From Phycisphaerales bacterium (lineage in GTDB: Bacteria > Planctomycetota > Phycisphaerae > Phycisphaerales > UBA1924), in NCBI GenBank assembly GCA_029260345.1, contig JAJDDK010000007.1, positions 190,226 through 254,225 of the forward strand: a stretch of 64,000 bases of DNA, written 5' to 3'. The first letter of the stretch is position 1, and each line of letters starts with the position of its first letter. Made by a program: the position numbers and the translations under genes. This document shows, piece after piece, positions 34,131-43,015 of this stretch. The notes beneath the pieces were generated by a model. It had not been told where the DNA came from. It did not search any database and saw only the letters and a program-made list of their open reading frames with translations.

Positions 34131-35339
34131 TTACGCCCCCTCATTCAGCAGCGTGCGGATTGCGTCGCTCAGTCGCTCGTACTGTTCGATGGAGTTGTAA
34201 AGTTGCGCGCTGAGCCGCACGAGGCGCTTCGGAGGCGCCGGCCACGGCGGAATGGGAACTTCAATCCCCCACCGCTCGAGCAGTTTCTCCTGCATCGGAT
34301 CGGCATACAGCGCCGAAGCGCCCGGCTCGTCGGATCCGTCAGGAAGCGGAATCGACGCCATGCAGCCGATCATGTCATCCGGCGCGGGCTGTGGCAGATC
34401 AAGAGCGCTCAGCACCACATCGCGCCCTGCCTGCGCAAGCTCACGATTGCGCTGCATCACTTCAGTCCAGCCACCGGGAAGCATCGACCCAACCACCCGA
34501 ATCGCGTGCGGCACACTCAACCACGCGCTCGGATCCGTCGTCCCCGTCCAGTCAAAGAGCAGACGAAATGGTGAACGATCCGTGCGCATCGAATTGGCGC
34601 CGTGACTGATCGAGAGCGGCGCGATCCGATCCTGCCGATCTTGGCGCACGTGCAGGAACGCGGCGCCCTTCGGCGCGCACACCCACTTGTGCAGATTGCC
34701 GGTGTAGTACGCCGCCCCGAGGGCATCGATGTTAAGCGGAAGCATCCCCGGCGCGTGCGCGCCGTCGACCAGCACGTCCACACCGCGGGATTGCAGCTCG
34801 CGCACCAATCGTTCAATTGGAAAAATCAGCGCCGTCGGACTGGTCACATGATCGAGCAGCGCAATCTTCGTGCGCGGCGTCACCCGTTCCATCACCGCAT
34901 CGAAAACTTGATCTGGCGAATTGATCGGAAACGGAACATCGACAATCACCGGGACGGCGCCGCTGCGCTCCGCGACATAGCGCAGCGCATTGGCGCACGC
35001 GTTGTATTCATGATTCGTTGTCAGCAGCTCATCGCCCGGCTCGAACCGCAACGACCGCAGGACGGTGTTCACGCCCGCCGTCGCGTTATGCAGGAACGCA
35101 AGGTCATCCGGCGAAGCGCCGAGAAACGCCCCCACCTCCGCCCGCGCTTCATCCATCAACCCTTCCCAGTCGCGCGCGAAGAACTGCACGGGCTGCCGCT
35201 CCATGCGGGCGCGGATTTCCTGCTGAGCCGCGAGGACATCGGACGGGACGCCGCCGAAGGAGCCGTGGTTGAGGTGCGCGATGTCAAGGTCCAGCGACCA
35301 CCGCGCCGCCAGCGCTGAGCCGGTGTGGGTCTGTGTCAT
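34131..35339 (-). CDS. Class V aminotransferase (isopenicillin-N-epimerase-like)
   Basis: PLP enzyme, 402 residues. LNHGSFGGVP at the N-terminus, FLHNATAGVNTVLRSL (phosphate-binding loop region), VDGAHAPGMLPLNIDALG with the cofactor-binding Asp/His, and the PLP lysine in TGNLHKWVCAPKG. This set matches CefD/NifS-like epimerase/lyase enzymes of unknown physiological substrate. First gene of the run aminotransferase-SDR-holB. Confidence 0.9.
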   Translation of the reverse strand: MTQTHTGSALAARWSLDLDIAHLNHGSFGGVPSDVLAAQQEIRARMERQPVQFFARDWEGLMDEARAEVGAFLGASPDDLAFLHNATAGVNTVLRSLRFEPGDELLTTNHEYNACANALRYVAERSGAVPVIVDVPFPINSPDQVFDAVMERVTPRTKIALLDHVTSPTALIFPIERLVRELQSRGVDVLVDGAHAPGMLPLNIDALGAAYYTGNLHKWVCAPKGAAFLHVRQDRQDRIAPLSISHGANSMRTDRSPFRLLFDWTGTTDPSAWLSVPHAIRVVGSMLPGGWTEVMQRNRELAQAGRDVVLSALDLPQPAPDDMIGCMASIPLPDGSDEPGASALYADPMQEKLLERWGIEVPIPPWPAPPKRLVRLSAQLYNSIEQYERLSDAIRTLLNEGA

Positions 35340-35366
35340 GAATGCAAGGATAAGGGTTCAGCCGAA

Positions 35367-35675
35367 TCAGCCGGTCACGTCAACGCGGCGGCCAACCTGC
35401 ATCACTGTCGCTGCGGCGTTCTGGTCTTCCGGGCGGCGGTAGAACGACAGGCTGTTTGCACTTGGCTTCGCCTGGCCATCCTGAAAATCAATCCCGCCGG
35501 GAACCACGCCCGCGACCAGGCGCGACGCCCGCGTATTGAGCGTTCGCTCGGTCTGATTGACCTTCTCAATGCGGCCGGCGGATTCCGTCGCCCGCACCGG
35601 CGCCGGGCGCGTAGGCTGGGCGGCGCCGTAGAGGCGCGCGATCTGGCTCGGATTGGGTCCACCGGTGATCTGCAT
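35367..35675 (-). CDS. Small hypothetical protein
   Basis: 102 residues, no membrane segment; proline/arginine-rich N-terminus (QITGGPNPSQIARLYGAAQP) and RLVAGVVPGGIDFQDGQAKP near the middle, ending GRRVDVTG. I do not recognise the family. A GTCCGATA octamer like those before fliD and fliS lies upstream on its strand (35728-35735). A 10-bp palindrome ATCACGTGAT (35691-35700) sits just ahead of the start. Confidence 0.55.
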   Translation of the reverse strand: MQITGGPNPSQIARLYGAAQPTRPAPVRATESAGRIEKVNQTERTLNTRASRLVAGVVPGGIDFQDGQAKPSANSLSFYRRPEDQNAAATVMQVGRRVDVTG

Positions 35676-35690
35676 GAGGCCGGAAGAGTA

Positions 35691-35700
35691 TCACGTGATC
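35691..35700. promoter_or_regulatory. Palindrome ATCACGTGAT upstream of the small ORF
   Basis: Perfect 10-bp palindrome 15 bp from the ATG at 35675, flanked by TC/CA bases; possible operator, otherwise unproven. Confidence 0.3.
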
Positions 35701-35744
35701 AAGGGTCGGTCGCGAACTATTTCTTTGTATCGGACCTTCACCAA

Positions 35745-35828
35745 TGCGGGCGAGAGGGGTCGAACCTCCACGTCCTTTCGGACACAGGAACCTAAATCCT
35801 GCGCGTCTGCCAGTTCCGCCACGCCCGC
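35745..35828 (-). tRNA. tRNA-Leu (anticodon UAG)
   Basis: 84 nt. Acceptor stem GCGGGCG/CGCCCGC, D-arm with TGGCGGAACTGGCAGACGC, anticodon stem CAGGA/TCCTG with loop TTTAGGT giving anticodon TAG, a long variable arm (class II) GTCCGAAAGGAC, and TPsiC arm GGAGGTTCGACCCCTC. No CCA is encoded (TTG follows). Reads CUN/CUA leucine codons. Confidence 0.95.
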
Positions 35829-36045
35829 GTTGTAAGTCGGCGAATGCTCCCCCTGTTGCGGCCGTTGGTCAACACAAATGGCGTGTGGTGTTCGAAAACG
35901 GACCATTTCCGCACTTCGGAGCGTTCGCCGGTTACGATAGGTCTTGAAATGGCCTTCCCTCGGGATCGGAAAGAGATTCGGGGAAGCTGCGGCTGAGCCG
36001 CAATCACGATCTTTGACCTGCAACAGGGCGGCGGAGGAATCAGAC

Positions 36046-36873
36046 ATGCTCGTACGGGAACGAATGGGACTTGGTGTGCCGCCGCTGCTGCTCCGACTCA
36101 CGATCGCGGCCACCTTCATCTGGGCGGGTTCAGGCAAGTTCCTCGCACCCATGGCCGTCTCTCCCGAAGAAGAAGCCACGATTCAAATGATTGAATCTGG
36201 CAAGACGCCCGCCGACGCGGCGCCAGATCCCGACGCCGAAGAGATTGACGCCATTGGCGAGCCGGTCGCGCTTGGCGATGGTTTTCAGGTGATCCTCACG
36301 CAGGATGGCGATGCGAATGACGACACCGCCGCGGCGCCGGATGCGAACGCCGCACCCATTGACACCGTGAAGAAACGCACGGGGCAGGATCGCCTCGCCA
36401 TCAGCATCTATTCGATGGCGAGGCCGAACGAAGACGGCAAAGCATTGCTGCCGGCGTTCATGGGGAAGGGAAAGTGGCCGATCTGGATCGCCTTTGCGGT
36501 CGGCATGACCGAACTCGTCGGCGGCATTCTCATTCTGATTGGACTGCTGACGCGGTTCGCGGCGTTCATGCTGGCGGGCATCATGGTCGGCGCGATCTGG
36601 ATGACCACGATCGGGCCGGTGATGATCTTCAATCAACCGGGCTGGCCGAGCTTTCTGCACATCCTTCCTGCGATTGATTACTCATCGCCGGATCAAGCGA
36701 TGCAGACTTTTCAAGCGTGGCAGTCGTGGATGTTCCAGTTCGCGATGCTCATGGGCTCGCTCTCACTCGTCTGTCTCGGCGCCGGGCCACTGAGCGTCGA
36801 TCGCTTCGCCTTCGGCAAGCCCGGCGCAGTCGTCGAAGTAGATGACGACGACGGCGACGGCCTCGACGACTAA
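36046..36873 (+). CDS. DoxX-like membrane protein with acidic insertion
   Basis: About 275 residues from ATG 36046, preceded by GGAGG. The first helix (LLLRLTIAATFIWAGSGKFL) and later helices (WIAFAVGMTELVGGILILIG, LTRFAAFMLAGIMVGAIWMT) follow the DoxX/DoxD four-helix pattern with the GxxKF-like motif. An extra acidic loop of about 85 residues (residues about 35-115) lies between helices 1 and 2, and an acidic tail (EVDDDDGDGLDD) closes the protein. Function unknown. Precedes the VWA gene by 9 bp, so possibly the first gene of that operon. Confidence 0.75.
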   Translation: MLVRERMGLGVPPLLLRLTIAATFIWAGSGKFLAPMAVSPEEEATIQMIESGKTPADAAPDPDAEEIDAIGEPVALGDGFQVILTQDGDANDDTAAAPDANAAPIDTVKKRTGQDRLAISIYSMARPNEDGKALLPAFMGKGKWPIWIAFAVGMTELVGGILILIGLLTRFAAFMLAGIMVGAIWMTTIGPVMIFNQPGWPSFLHILPAIDYSSPDQAMQTFQAWQSWMFQFAMLMGSLSLVCLGAGPLSVDRFAFGKPGAVVEVDDDDGDGLDD

Positions 36874-36882
36874 GCTGCCCGT

Positions 36883-37938
36883 ATGGAGCGCCGAACATCG
36901 CGCACTCGTCGGCGTCGTGGTTCACGCACGCAGCGCGCGTGGTGGGCTGCGACCGCTCTTTGGCGAAGCGATCGCACCCATCGCACGCTTCCGTGGCTGT
37001 TCTCCCTCGCCCTGCACGCGGCGCTCATCATCAGCGCCGCGTTCATCGTGTGGCGCATTCGCGAATCGCACACGGACACGCCGCCCATGGTGGTGAGTTT
37101 TGAAGAGCCCGCGATCGCGCCCGCCATGGCTAAGCCCCCGGCGCCACTGCCGGAGCCGGACCCCGCTGAAGCGCTGGATCAGATCCTCGCACAACCGACT
37201 GACGCAATGCCCTTTGAAGCGCCCGCGCTGCCGGCCATGCCGGAGCCGCCGCCACTGGACATTCCCGAGACGCAGACGTTCGAGCAACCCGTGCTCGAAG
37301 ACACGTCCGCACTTCAGGTTGAGTTCTCCGGCCTCGGCGCCAGTGATGCCCGCGACATCGTGTACGTCGTCGATGCCTCCGGCTCAATGATCACATCGCT
37401 GCCAGATGTGCTGAACGAGTTGCGCCGGTCCATCGCGCGGCTTCACCCGGTGCAGCGCTTTCAAGTCCTCTTAATCCAGTCGCCGCGCGATCCGGCGAGC
37501 AAAGAATCTGCGTTCACCTGGACGACCGTCCCGCCGGGGCTGAAGCGCCCGGTGTTGATCGACGCGACACGGGCGAACAAACAGGCCGTCTATGACTGGC
37601 TCAACACGATTCCTGCGCAGCGCGCGTCCAACATCATTCCGGCTTTGGAAGCGGCGCTTCGATTGCGCCCGGACGCGGTGTTCCTCTTATCCAGCGGCGG
37701 GACGGACCCGGCGCTTTTGGGGATGTCGCCCGACGCCGCGCTGTCGCGGCTGGATCAGCTCAACCCGCGTCACGCCAGTGGCGATCGCAGCGTCGTGATT
37801 CGAACAATTCAAGTGCTTGAGGCCGACCCGATCGATTTGCTCCGCCGCATCGCACAGGCGCACGGCGGCGAATCGGGGTACAAGTTCATCAGCCGGGACG
37901 AGATCGCCCGGCGCTTTAGCCAGGATGGCGACCGATGA
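36883..37938 (+). CDS. Membrane-anchored VWA protein with TonB-like proline-rich linker
   Basis: 351 residues: a basic N-terminus, one membrane helix (LPWLFSLALHAALIISAAFI, about 36-57), a proline/acid-rich linker like TonB (KPPAPLPEPDPAEALDQILA), then a von Willebrand A domain beginning VYVVDASGSM, which has the MIDAS DxSxS. There is no TonB C-terminal domain. Followed by exbB and two exbD genes, so it likely couples to a proton-driven ExbBD motor. The task of the VWA head (periplasmic ligand or protein binding) is inferred, not shown. Confidence 0.8.
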   Translation: MERRTSRTRRRRGSRTQRAWWAATALWRSDRTHRTLPWLFSLALHAALIISAAFIVWRIRESHTDTPPMVVSFEEPAIAPAMAKPPAPLPEPDPAEALDQILAQPTDAMPFEAPALPAMPEPPPLDIPETQTFEQPVLEDTSALQVEFSGLGASDARDIVYVVDASGSMITSLPDVLNELRRSIARLHPVQRFQVLLIQSPRDPASKESAFTWTTVPPGLKRPVLIDATRANKQAVYDWLNTIPAQRASNIIPALEAALRLRPDAVFLLSSGGTDPALLGMSPDAALSRLDQLNPRHASGDRSVVIRTIQVLEADPIDLLRRIAQAHGGESGYKFISRDEIARRFSQDGDR

Positions 37939-38219
37939 AAGAACGAACGCAGCGAAAAGAAGACAAAAGCACCGGGTGGCGTGGTTCGCCCGCCAAAAGT
38001 GGGAGAGCCACAGTTGAGCATCCCCAAAGGAATCGCTTTCCGAGGTGGCACAGTTCTCCGAGCTGTGCGCTGAGCGCCAAGATTGAAACGGAAGCGCAGA
38101 GAATTACAGGTGATTGGGGCAAGCGAATCATCGAGGACGCCGCGCCTGAGCGAAGCGAAGTCGCGGATTTATTGAGCGCCGGACCGTCGCAAGTCTTCGA
38201 ATCGATTTTCGCACGCATC
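37939..38219. repeat. Inter-cistronic leader with degenerate hairpin
   Basis: About 280 bp between the VWA stop and the exbB start. A hairpin-like stretch of the GTGG...CCAC family lies at 37978-38012. The frame is open but codes for an unlikely N-terminus; no other feature is recognised. Confidence 0.55.
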
Positions 38220-38966
38220 ATGAATCGATCAATAATCGCGATCGCCGCATCGAGCGCTTTCCTCTGGACGCCAATCGCCAGCGCTCAGGATGCCGCCGCC
38301 GGGGGCGCCAACGTCTCGCTCCTTCAAGCGTTCTTCATCCAGCGCAATCCGCGGTCCGGCGAAATCGAAATCCTGGGCAGCTTGATCGTCTGGCTCTTGC
38401 TCGCGATGTCCGTCGCCTCGATCGCACTCATCGGTGTGTTCCTGCGCGAGAATCGGCGCGAAGCGGTGATTCCGCCGCACCTGGTTAAAGAAGTGCGGGC
38501 GCTGGCCAAAGGCGGGAACAAGGAAGCGGTGCTGCGCTTTTCAAGCGAAGAGAATTCCTACCTTGCCAAAGTGTTGCGTTCGACGCTTGCTGAATCTGAA
38601 TTCGGTCGTGCCGCGATGCTTCGCGCGCTCGAACGGTCCAGCGAGGAATACACGGCGGAACGATTGCGCCGCGTCGAGACGCTGAACATCTTCGGGTCCG
38701 TCGCGCCGATGATTGGCCTCTTCGGCACGGTGTATGGCATGATTCTCGCCTTCAGCGAGATCGTCGCGTCCGGCGGCTCGCCGGATCCGGTCGGACTCGC
38801 GGCGGGCATCGGCACAGCGCTGACAACCACCTTCTGGGGATTGGTCGTCGCCATTCCGGCGCTCTCCGGATACGCCTTCATTCGCAATGGCGTTGATGCA
38901 CTGACAAGTGAAGCGTCGCTGCTTGTGGACGATCTCGTGAATCACATGCGCTCCGGCCGGGAGTAA
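38220..38966 (+). CDS. exbB: MotA/TolQ/ExbB proton-channel protein
   Basis: Inner-membrane proton channel subunit. The proposed start ATG 38220 gives a clean signal-like N-terminus (MNRSIIAIAASSAFLWTPIA); the frame is open to 37935, but those 95 residues resemble translated repeat DNA. Three helices follow, with the family stretch NIFGSVAPMIGLFGTVYGMI near the middle and IGTALTTTFWGLVVAIPALS near the end. Adjacent to two exbD genes. Powers an envelope machine with the VWA protein. Confidence 0.9.
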   Translation: MNRSIIAIAASSAFLWTPIASAQDAAAGGANVSLLQAFFIQRNPRSGEIEILGSLIVWLLLAMSVASIALIGVFLRENRREAVIPPHLVKEVRALAKGGNKEAVLRFSSEENSYLAKVLRSTLAESEFGRAAMLRALERSSEEYTAERLRRVETLNIFGSVAPMIGLFGTVYGMILAFSEIVASGGSPDPVGLAAGIGTALTTTFWGLVVAIPALSGYAFIRNGVDALTSEASLLVDDLVNHMRSGRE

Positions 38967-38969
38967 TGC

Positions 38970-39425
38970 ATGGCCTCGCGCGCCCGTCACAAACCAGGGA
39001 TTCAACCGAACCTCACGCCGATGGTGGACGTGGTGTTTCTCCTCATCGTTTTCTTCATCGTTGTCGCGCAGATCACCACGAATGAGCGGCTTGAGCTCAT
39101 CCTCCCGAAACTGTTCGAAGCGCGCACGGTGGATCCGGGTGAGGAACGCCGCATTGTGGTGAACGTGGTGCCGCAGGCGGAAATCGCTGAGATCGGCGGC
39201 GCCTTCCTGATGTCCGGCGATGTGTTTGCAGACGACAATGCAGGCGTCGGCGCCTTGATCGACCGGCTCAGCGCCATCCGCGCGCGCGATCCCGGCATCT
39301 CCGTCTCCGTGCGCGCCGATCGTGTCGAGCATTACGACCGGGTGCATACCGCTCTGCGCGCTTGCGCCGAAGCTGGCATGGCCCGCGTAAACCTCATCGC
39401 CGAGCGCATGGACGTCGCGCGATGA
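38970..39425 (+). CDS. exbD: ExbD/TolR biopolymer transport protein 1
   Basis: 151 residues, single N-terminal transmembrane helix with the family motif NLTPMVDVVFLLIVFFIVVA, carrying the proton-path Asp. A periplasmic domain follows (VSVRADRVEHYDRVHTALRA). Starts 3 bp after exbB. A second ExbD follows with a 4-bp ATGA overlap. Confidence 0.92.
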   Translation: MASRARHKPGIQPNLTPMVDVVFLLIVFFIVVAQITTNERLELILPKLFEARTVDPGEERRIVVNVVPQAEIAEIGGAFLMSGDVFADDNAGVGALIDRLSAIRARDPGISVSVRADRVEHYDRVHTALRACAEAGMARVNLIAERMDVAR

Positions 39426-39907
39426 ATGAGAACGAATCCATCACGAGTGGACGACGCGCCTTGCGTCGCGGGCCGGCGCGGCTCACCGTCACGTTCACGC
39501 CGCTGATCGACATCGTGTTTCTCTTGCTGCTGTACTTCATGCTCGTCGCGCAGTTCAAAACCAAAGAAGAGATGTTCCAGCTTGACCTGCCCCGCGAGGG
39601 ACAGAGCGAAACGGTGGTTGATCCGTTTGCGCTGCCGTCCGAACCGATTCGCCTGCGTGTGCATTCCACCGGCAATGGCGCGACGGACCTAGTGATCGAA
39701 TCCGACGATCCCGTCATCGGATCGCCGCCGTCTGTTGACGCGCTTGCTGCGGCGGCGGAACAGGCGCGCGGCTCACATCTCGGCACGGATCAGCTTTTCT
39801 TGGTTCAGCCTTCAACGACGACGAACTGGGAGCATGCGCTCGCGGTGGTGAATGCGATCAAACGAGCCGGCCTCCTGCGCGTGCACCTGCTGGAGCCGGA
39901 GGCGTGA
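39422..39907 (+). CDS. exbD: ExbD/TolR biopolymer transport protein 2
   Basis: About 161 residues from ATG 39422, overlapping the previous stop (ATGA). Helix motif VTFTPLIDIVFLLLLYFMLV with the conserved Asp. The periplasmic part is shorter on obvious motifs (FLVQPSTTTNWEHALAVVNA). A frame up to 39362 is open but the coupled start is preferred. Two ExbD partners suggest a heteromeric motor. Confidence 0.9.
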   Translation: MNENESITSGRRALRRGPARLTVTFTPLIDIVFLLLLYFMLVAQFKTKEEMFQLDLPREGQSETVVDPFALPSEPIRLRVHSTGNGATDLVIESDDPVIGSPPSVDALAAAAEQARGSHLGTDQLFLVQPSTTTNWEHALAVVNAIKRAGLLRVHLLEPEA

Positions 39908-39947
39908 TGGAGTGGATTGAATTGATTCTTCGAAGTGTGCGCGAAAC

Positions 39948-40046
39948 CATGCCCACGGGGACGTGGGCATGCCAGCCGAGAAGTGGCGCCGTTCCCGAAC
40001 ATGCGATGAATGCACGGAGACCGGTGGGACGGGCGACTCGCCCGTC
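39948..40046. repeat. Two perfect hairpins in the leader of the TPR gene
   Basis: CATGCCCACG/CGTGGGCATG with GGGA loop (39948-39971) and GACGGGCG/CGCCCGTC with ACT loop (40028-40046). They separate exbD2 from the next start. Confidence 0.88.
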
Positions 40047-40056
40047 TGTAGCGCGG

Positions 40057-42282
40057 ATGCTTATCCCGGCGCTTTTCGCCTTGTGCTTCTCAATCGCAGC
40101 GCACGCTCAAACGCCGCGCATCGACGAACTCAAAGCACAGATCGCCGCGAATCCCGATTCGTACGAACTCGGCGCGTGGCAGGTGGAGCTCGCGGAGCAA
40201 TTGCTCGCGACGTTGAGCGTCGACAGCGCTGACACTTCTGTGCTTTACGGCATTCCAACGAATGCGCAACAAGCTCGAGTGACCAAGACTGCTTTGGAAG
40301 CGGTGACACTCGCGCAGCGAAGTAGACCGGTTCTTGCACGTGGAATTGACACGATCGCAAGTCTTCCGGAATTTGCTGACGACCGTGAGCTTCAGGATCT
40401 TCGAAGCCAACTGGCGGTCGAGTACATGATGATTCGCCGTCCGCTCGCACACGCGCGTGCGATAGCACTCATTCACGCTACTCAACAAGTCGAGGTAACC
40501 CCAAACAACAAGGTTCAAGTATTCGAGCAAACGCGAAGCATCGATCCGGTGTCTCCAATGATTCAAGCACGAATATTCAATATTCTTGCCGCGCACCGAA
40601 TCGACGGTGTGCCTGCGAATGAGCTCAATCAGTTCGCAATCGACAGCGTGACTTCGAAAATTCGTGAACAATCGGAGCATGTTTGGCGCGAACTCATACT
40701 GGCGCGATCTCGTGAAATGAATTCAACTGACGCAAGAAGGCTGCTGGAGACCGAATTGATTGAAAAAGGATCTGCAAGCCCATTAAACGAAATGGCGGCG
40801 CGAGAAATGCTTGTGTGGCGCCAATTTGGCAACCCCTATGCAGGGCCGCGTAGCATTGCTCCAATATTGATGAGCGATGCATCACGAGCGAATTCCGCCC
40901 TCGCTGAGCTTGTGATCGAAAAGTGCCGCCGCACGGCATATCAGAATTCAGATGCCGTAAATCTACATCCTGTTGATCTCATCGCGCTCGGCCGAAACAA
41001 AATTGATGCACAGGAATGGGATGCCGCGATTAGTGCATTGCAAGATTCCTGGGAGACTCTCGCCGAATCCGACCATCTATTCAAACGCCTCTGCGGCTGG
41101 GACCTCGCTCGCGCTTTGCGAGAACGAGGCTCGCCGCAAGACATCGCCGACGCAGGCGCTGTGCTGCTTGAACTCGCACAATTCCCCGACGAGCCAAACG
41201 CCGAACAAGCGCTTGCATCCTCCATTCAACTTCTGCAATGGTCCGACCGCGCGCTGGCGCAGCAAGGCGCCGATCGCTCCAATGTTGGCGCCGCACTGAG
41301 ACAGGCGCTGCGCCTCGGTCTTGCCAAGTGGCCCAAAACTGAATCCGCCGATGAGTGGCGACTCGCACTGGCCAATGTTGTCAGTGGCGCTGAGCAGCGT
41401 GATCTCTTGGAATCCATCACGGCGCGCAGCGGTGCATTCCCGCGGGCGCGCCTGGCGCTGGCGTGGCTCACGTACGCCAGTCTTTCGAAAGCGCCGAGCG
41501 ATGCGCAGCGCGAAGCCGAGGCATTCACCATGCTTCAATTCGCCGATCAGGCCCGCGCTGCCGCCGAACAATCAGCGGGTGATGAATTTGCTTCACTCGG
41601 CGCCTCCATCGATCAGGCCCGCGCGATCGCACTCGCGGAGCTGCGCCGTTTTGAGCCGGCGGCGGAAGCCGCAATCGCATGGGACGACGCGGGGGGCGCC
41701 GGGCAGCCGGACGCCATTGACCTCGTGCGCCGGCGAGCCGGTGAAGCGCTGCGAGAGTCACTGTTAATTCGTGACGAGGAGCGAGCCGCTGCCATCGGCG
41801 CCCTGCTCGATCCGCTGTGCATTCGACTCGCCGATCGCATCAAGGCGCGAAAGGCGGATCGCGCATTGATCGACGCCGTTGCCATTGACCTCAACGACGC
41901 GATGGTCGCAAAGAATCAAGCGACTGAACTGCTGGCCATCGCGCAGGACTGGTCAACCTCCTTCGGCGTCACGCGCGGCGTCGGCATCGCACTTGCCACC
42001 GGCTTGCGCGCGAGCGGCGACAATGCCGCCGCGTTTCAGACGTGCCGCGATGTAGTGGATGCGTCGCGCGTGCTCGACGTCAGCGACGATCTCTACTGGC
42101 GGGCCTGGGCGGGAATGCTCGAAATTCTCGAGGATCAAAACGAAGGTGGCGCCCGCAGCGAATCCATCACGCGACAAATCGCACGCCTGCGCGCGGAGGA
42201 CAACACCCTCGGCGGCGATCTCATCAAACGCCGCATCGAAGCCGTCGAGCGCAAGGCAAAGCTCGAGCGCCCGGCGCCGTGA
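40057..42282 (+). CDS. Exported TPR-like helical repeat protein
   Basis: About 741 residues. ATG 40057 gives a signal peptide (MLIPALFALCFSIAAHAQ); ATG 40006 or GTG 39904 would put two repeat hairpins into the coding sequence, so I prefer 40057. The body is Ala-rich alpha-helical repeats (LRDEERAAAIGALLDPLCIR-type) with no catalytic motif. Last gene of the VWA-ExbBD run; likely periplasmic scaffold. Codon use in 40200-41000 is less GC-rich than its neighbours. Confidence 0.7.
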   Translation: MLIPALFALCFSIAAHAQTPRIDELKAQIAANPDSYELGAWQVELAEQLLATLSVDSADTSVLYGIPTNAQQARVTKTALEAVTLAQRSRPVLARGIDTIASLPEFADDRELQDLRSQLAVEYMMIRRPLAHARAIALIHATQQVEVTPNNKVQVFEQTRSIDPVSPMIQARIFNILAAHRIDGVPANELNQFAIDSVTSKIREQSEHVWRELILARSREMNSTDARRLLETELIEKGSASPLNEMAAREMLVWRQFGNPYAGPRSIAPILMSDASRANSALAELVIEKCRRTAYQNSDAVNLHPVDLIALGRNKIDAQEWDAAISALQDSWETLAESDHLFKRLCGWDLARALRERGSPQDIADAGAVLLELAQFPDEPNAEQALASSIQLLQWSDRALAQQGADRSNVGAALRQALRLGLAKWPKTESADEWRLALANVVSGAEQRDLLESITARSGAFPRARLALAWLTYASLSKAPSDAQREAEAFTMLQFADQARAAAEQSAGDEFASLGASIDQARAIALAELRRFEPAAEAAIAWDDAGGAGQPDAIDLVRRRAGEALRESLLIRDEERAAAIGALLDPLCIRLADRIKARKADRALIDAVAIDLNDAMVAKNQATELLAIAQDWSTSFGVTRGVGIALATGLRASGDNAAAFQTCRDVVDASRVLDVSDDLYWRAWAGMLEILEDQNEGGARSESITRQIARLRAEDNTLGGDLIKRRIEAVERKAKLERPAP

Positions 42283-42307
42283 ATACACCATTCATATCGA
42301 GCTTAGA

Positions 42308-42793
42308 TCAACCGCTGTGCGTCGGCGCGGGCGCGATCGGTCGCGTACGCACAATCAAGCCGCGCGGCGGTTCGCCACCACGACGGTCCTGCACGGTGCG
42401 CAAGAGGCCGATGAGAGCGCTGATGGCTTCGCGCACCTCGTTCTCGTCCACTTCCGTGATCTCGCCATCGCTGATCGCGGCGATCGCTTCGGCGGATTCG
42501 CGCACGGCGGTCGCGGCGGCAGTGTCCAGTTCGCCTTCTTCCTTGACGAAGTAGCCGCCCGCTTCCTGGCAGATGTAGCTCAGCGTCTCATCGCCAATTT
42601 CCGCCTCACAGCATTGCAGACTGCGAATGATCCGCTCCACCGGATTCGGTTGAGCGCCGGACAGCATCCGGTTGATCTGGCGGGTGGACAATTCCATGTC
42701 CGACGCGAATCGCTTCACGCCGACACTGTCAACCATGCGGCGGAACCGCTGGGACGACTGCACATTCAAATCATCGGGTTCGATCGGACCCAC
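42308..42793 (-). CDS. CII-like HTH DNA-binding protein
   Basis: 161 residues; N-terminal HTH (GVKRFASDMELSTRQINRML then SGAQPNP) followed by EIGDETLSYICQEAGGYFV, which resembles the phage CII/CP76 regulatory family (VKRxAxxLxxSxxxxxxxLxP). The C-terminal half (LDTAAATAVRESAEAIAAIS) is helical. No other phage genes are nearby, so it is probably a domesticated regulator. Target unknown. Confidence 0.7.
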   Translation of the reverse strand: MGPIEPDDLNVQSSQRFRRMVDSVGVKRFASDMELSTRQINRMLSGAQPNPVERIIRSLQCCEAEIGDETLSYICQEAGGYFVKEEGELDTAAATAVRESAEAIAAISDGEITEVDENEVREAISALIGLLRTVQDRRGGEPPRGLIVRTRPIAPAPTHSG

Positions 42794-43015
42794 TGGCTGC
42801 TCCCCTCACTCACCAATGCCGAGCCGACCGGACCCGGCGAATCTTTCCCCTGCACAGGACCCTCCCGACGAGGTTCCTACACCCACCTTACCCATCGAAC
42901 TGCCAACTCGGAACGCGATTCCACCCAGATTGCCACCAACTCTTCTCTCCGCGCCCGGCTGAACGTCCCAGTCCCTAAAGACCGATCATTTCCCGCCTTG
43001 CGTAGGACACGTCAG

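Noticed and set aside
35745-35828. tRNA-Leu as an integration site
   Set aside because: No integrase nor duplicated 3' end of the tRNA found in the flanks.
42308-42793. CII-like gene as a prophage remnant
   Set aside because: No integrase, capsid, tail or lysis gene nearby and no att-like duplication.
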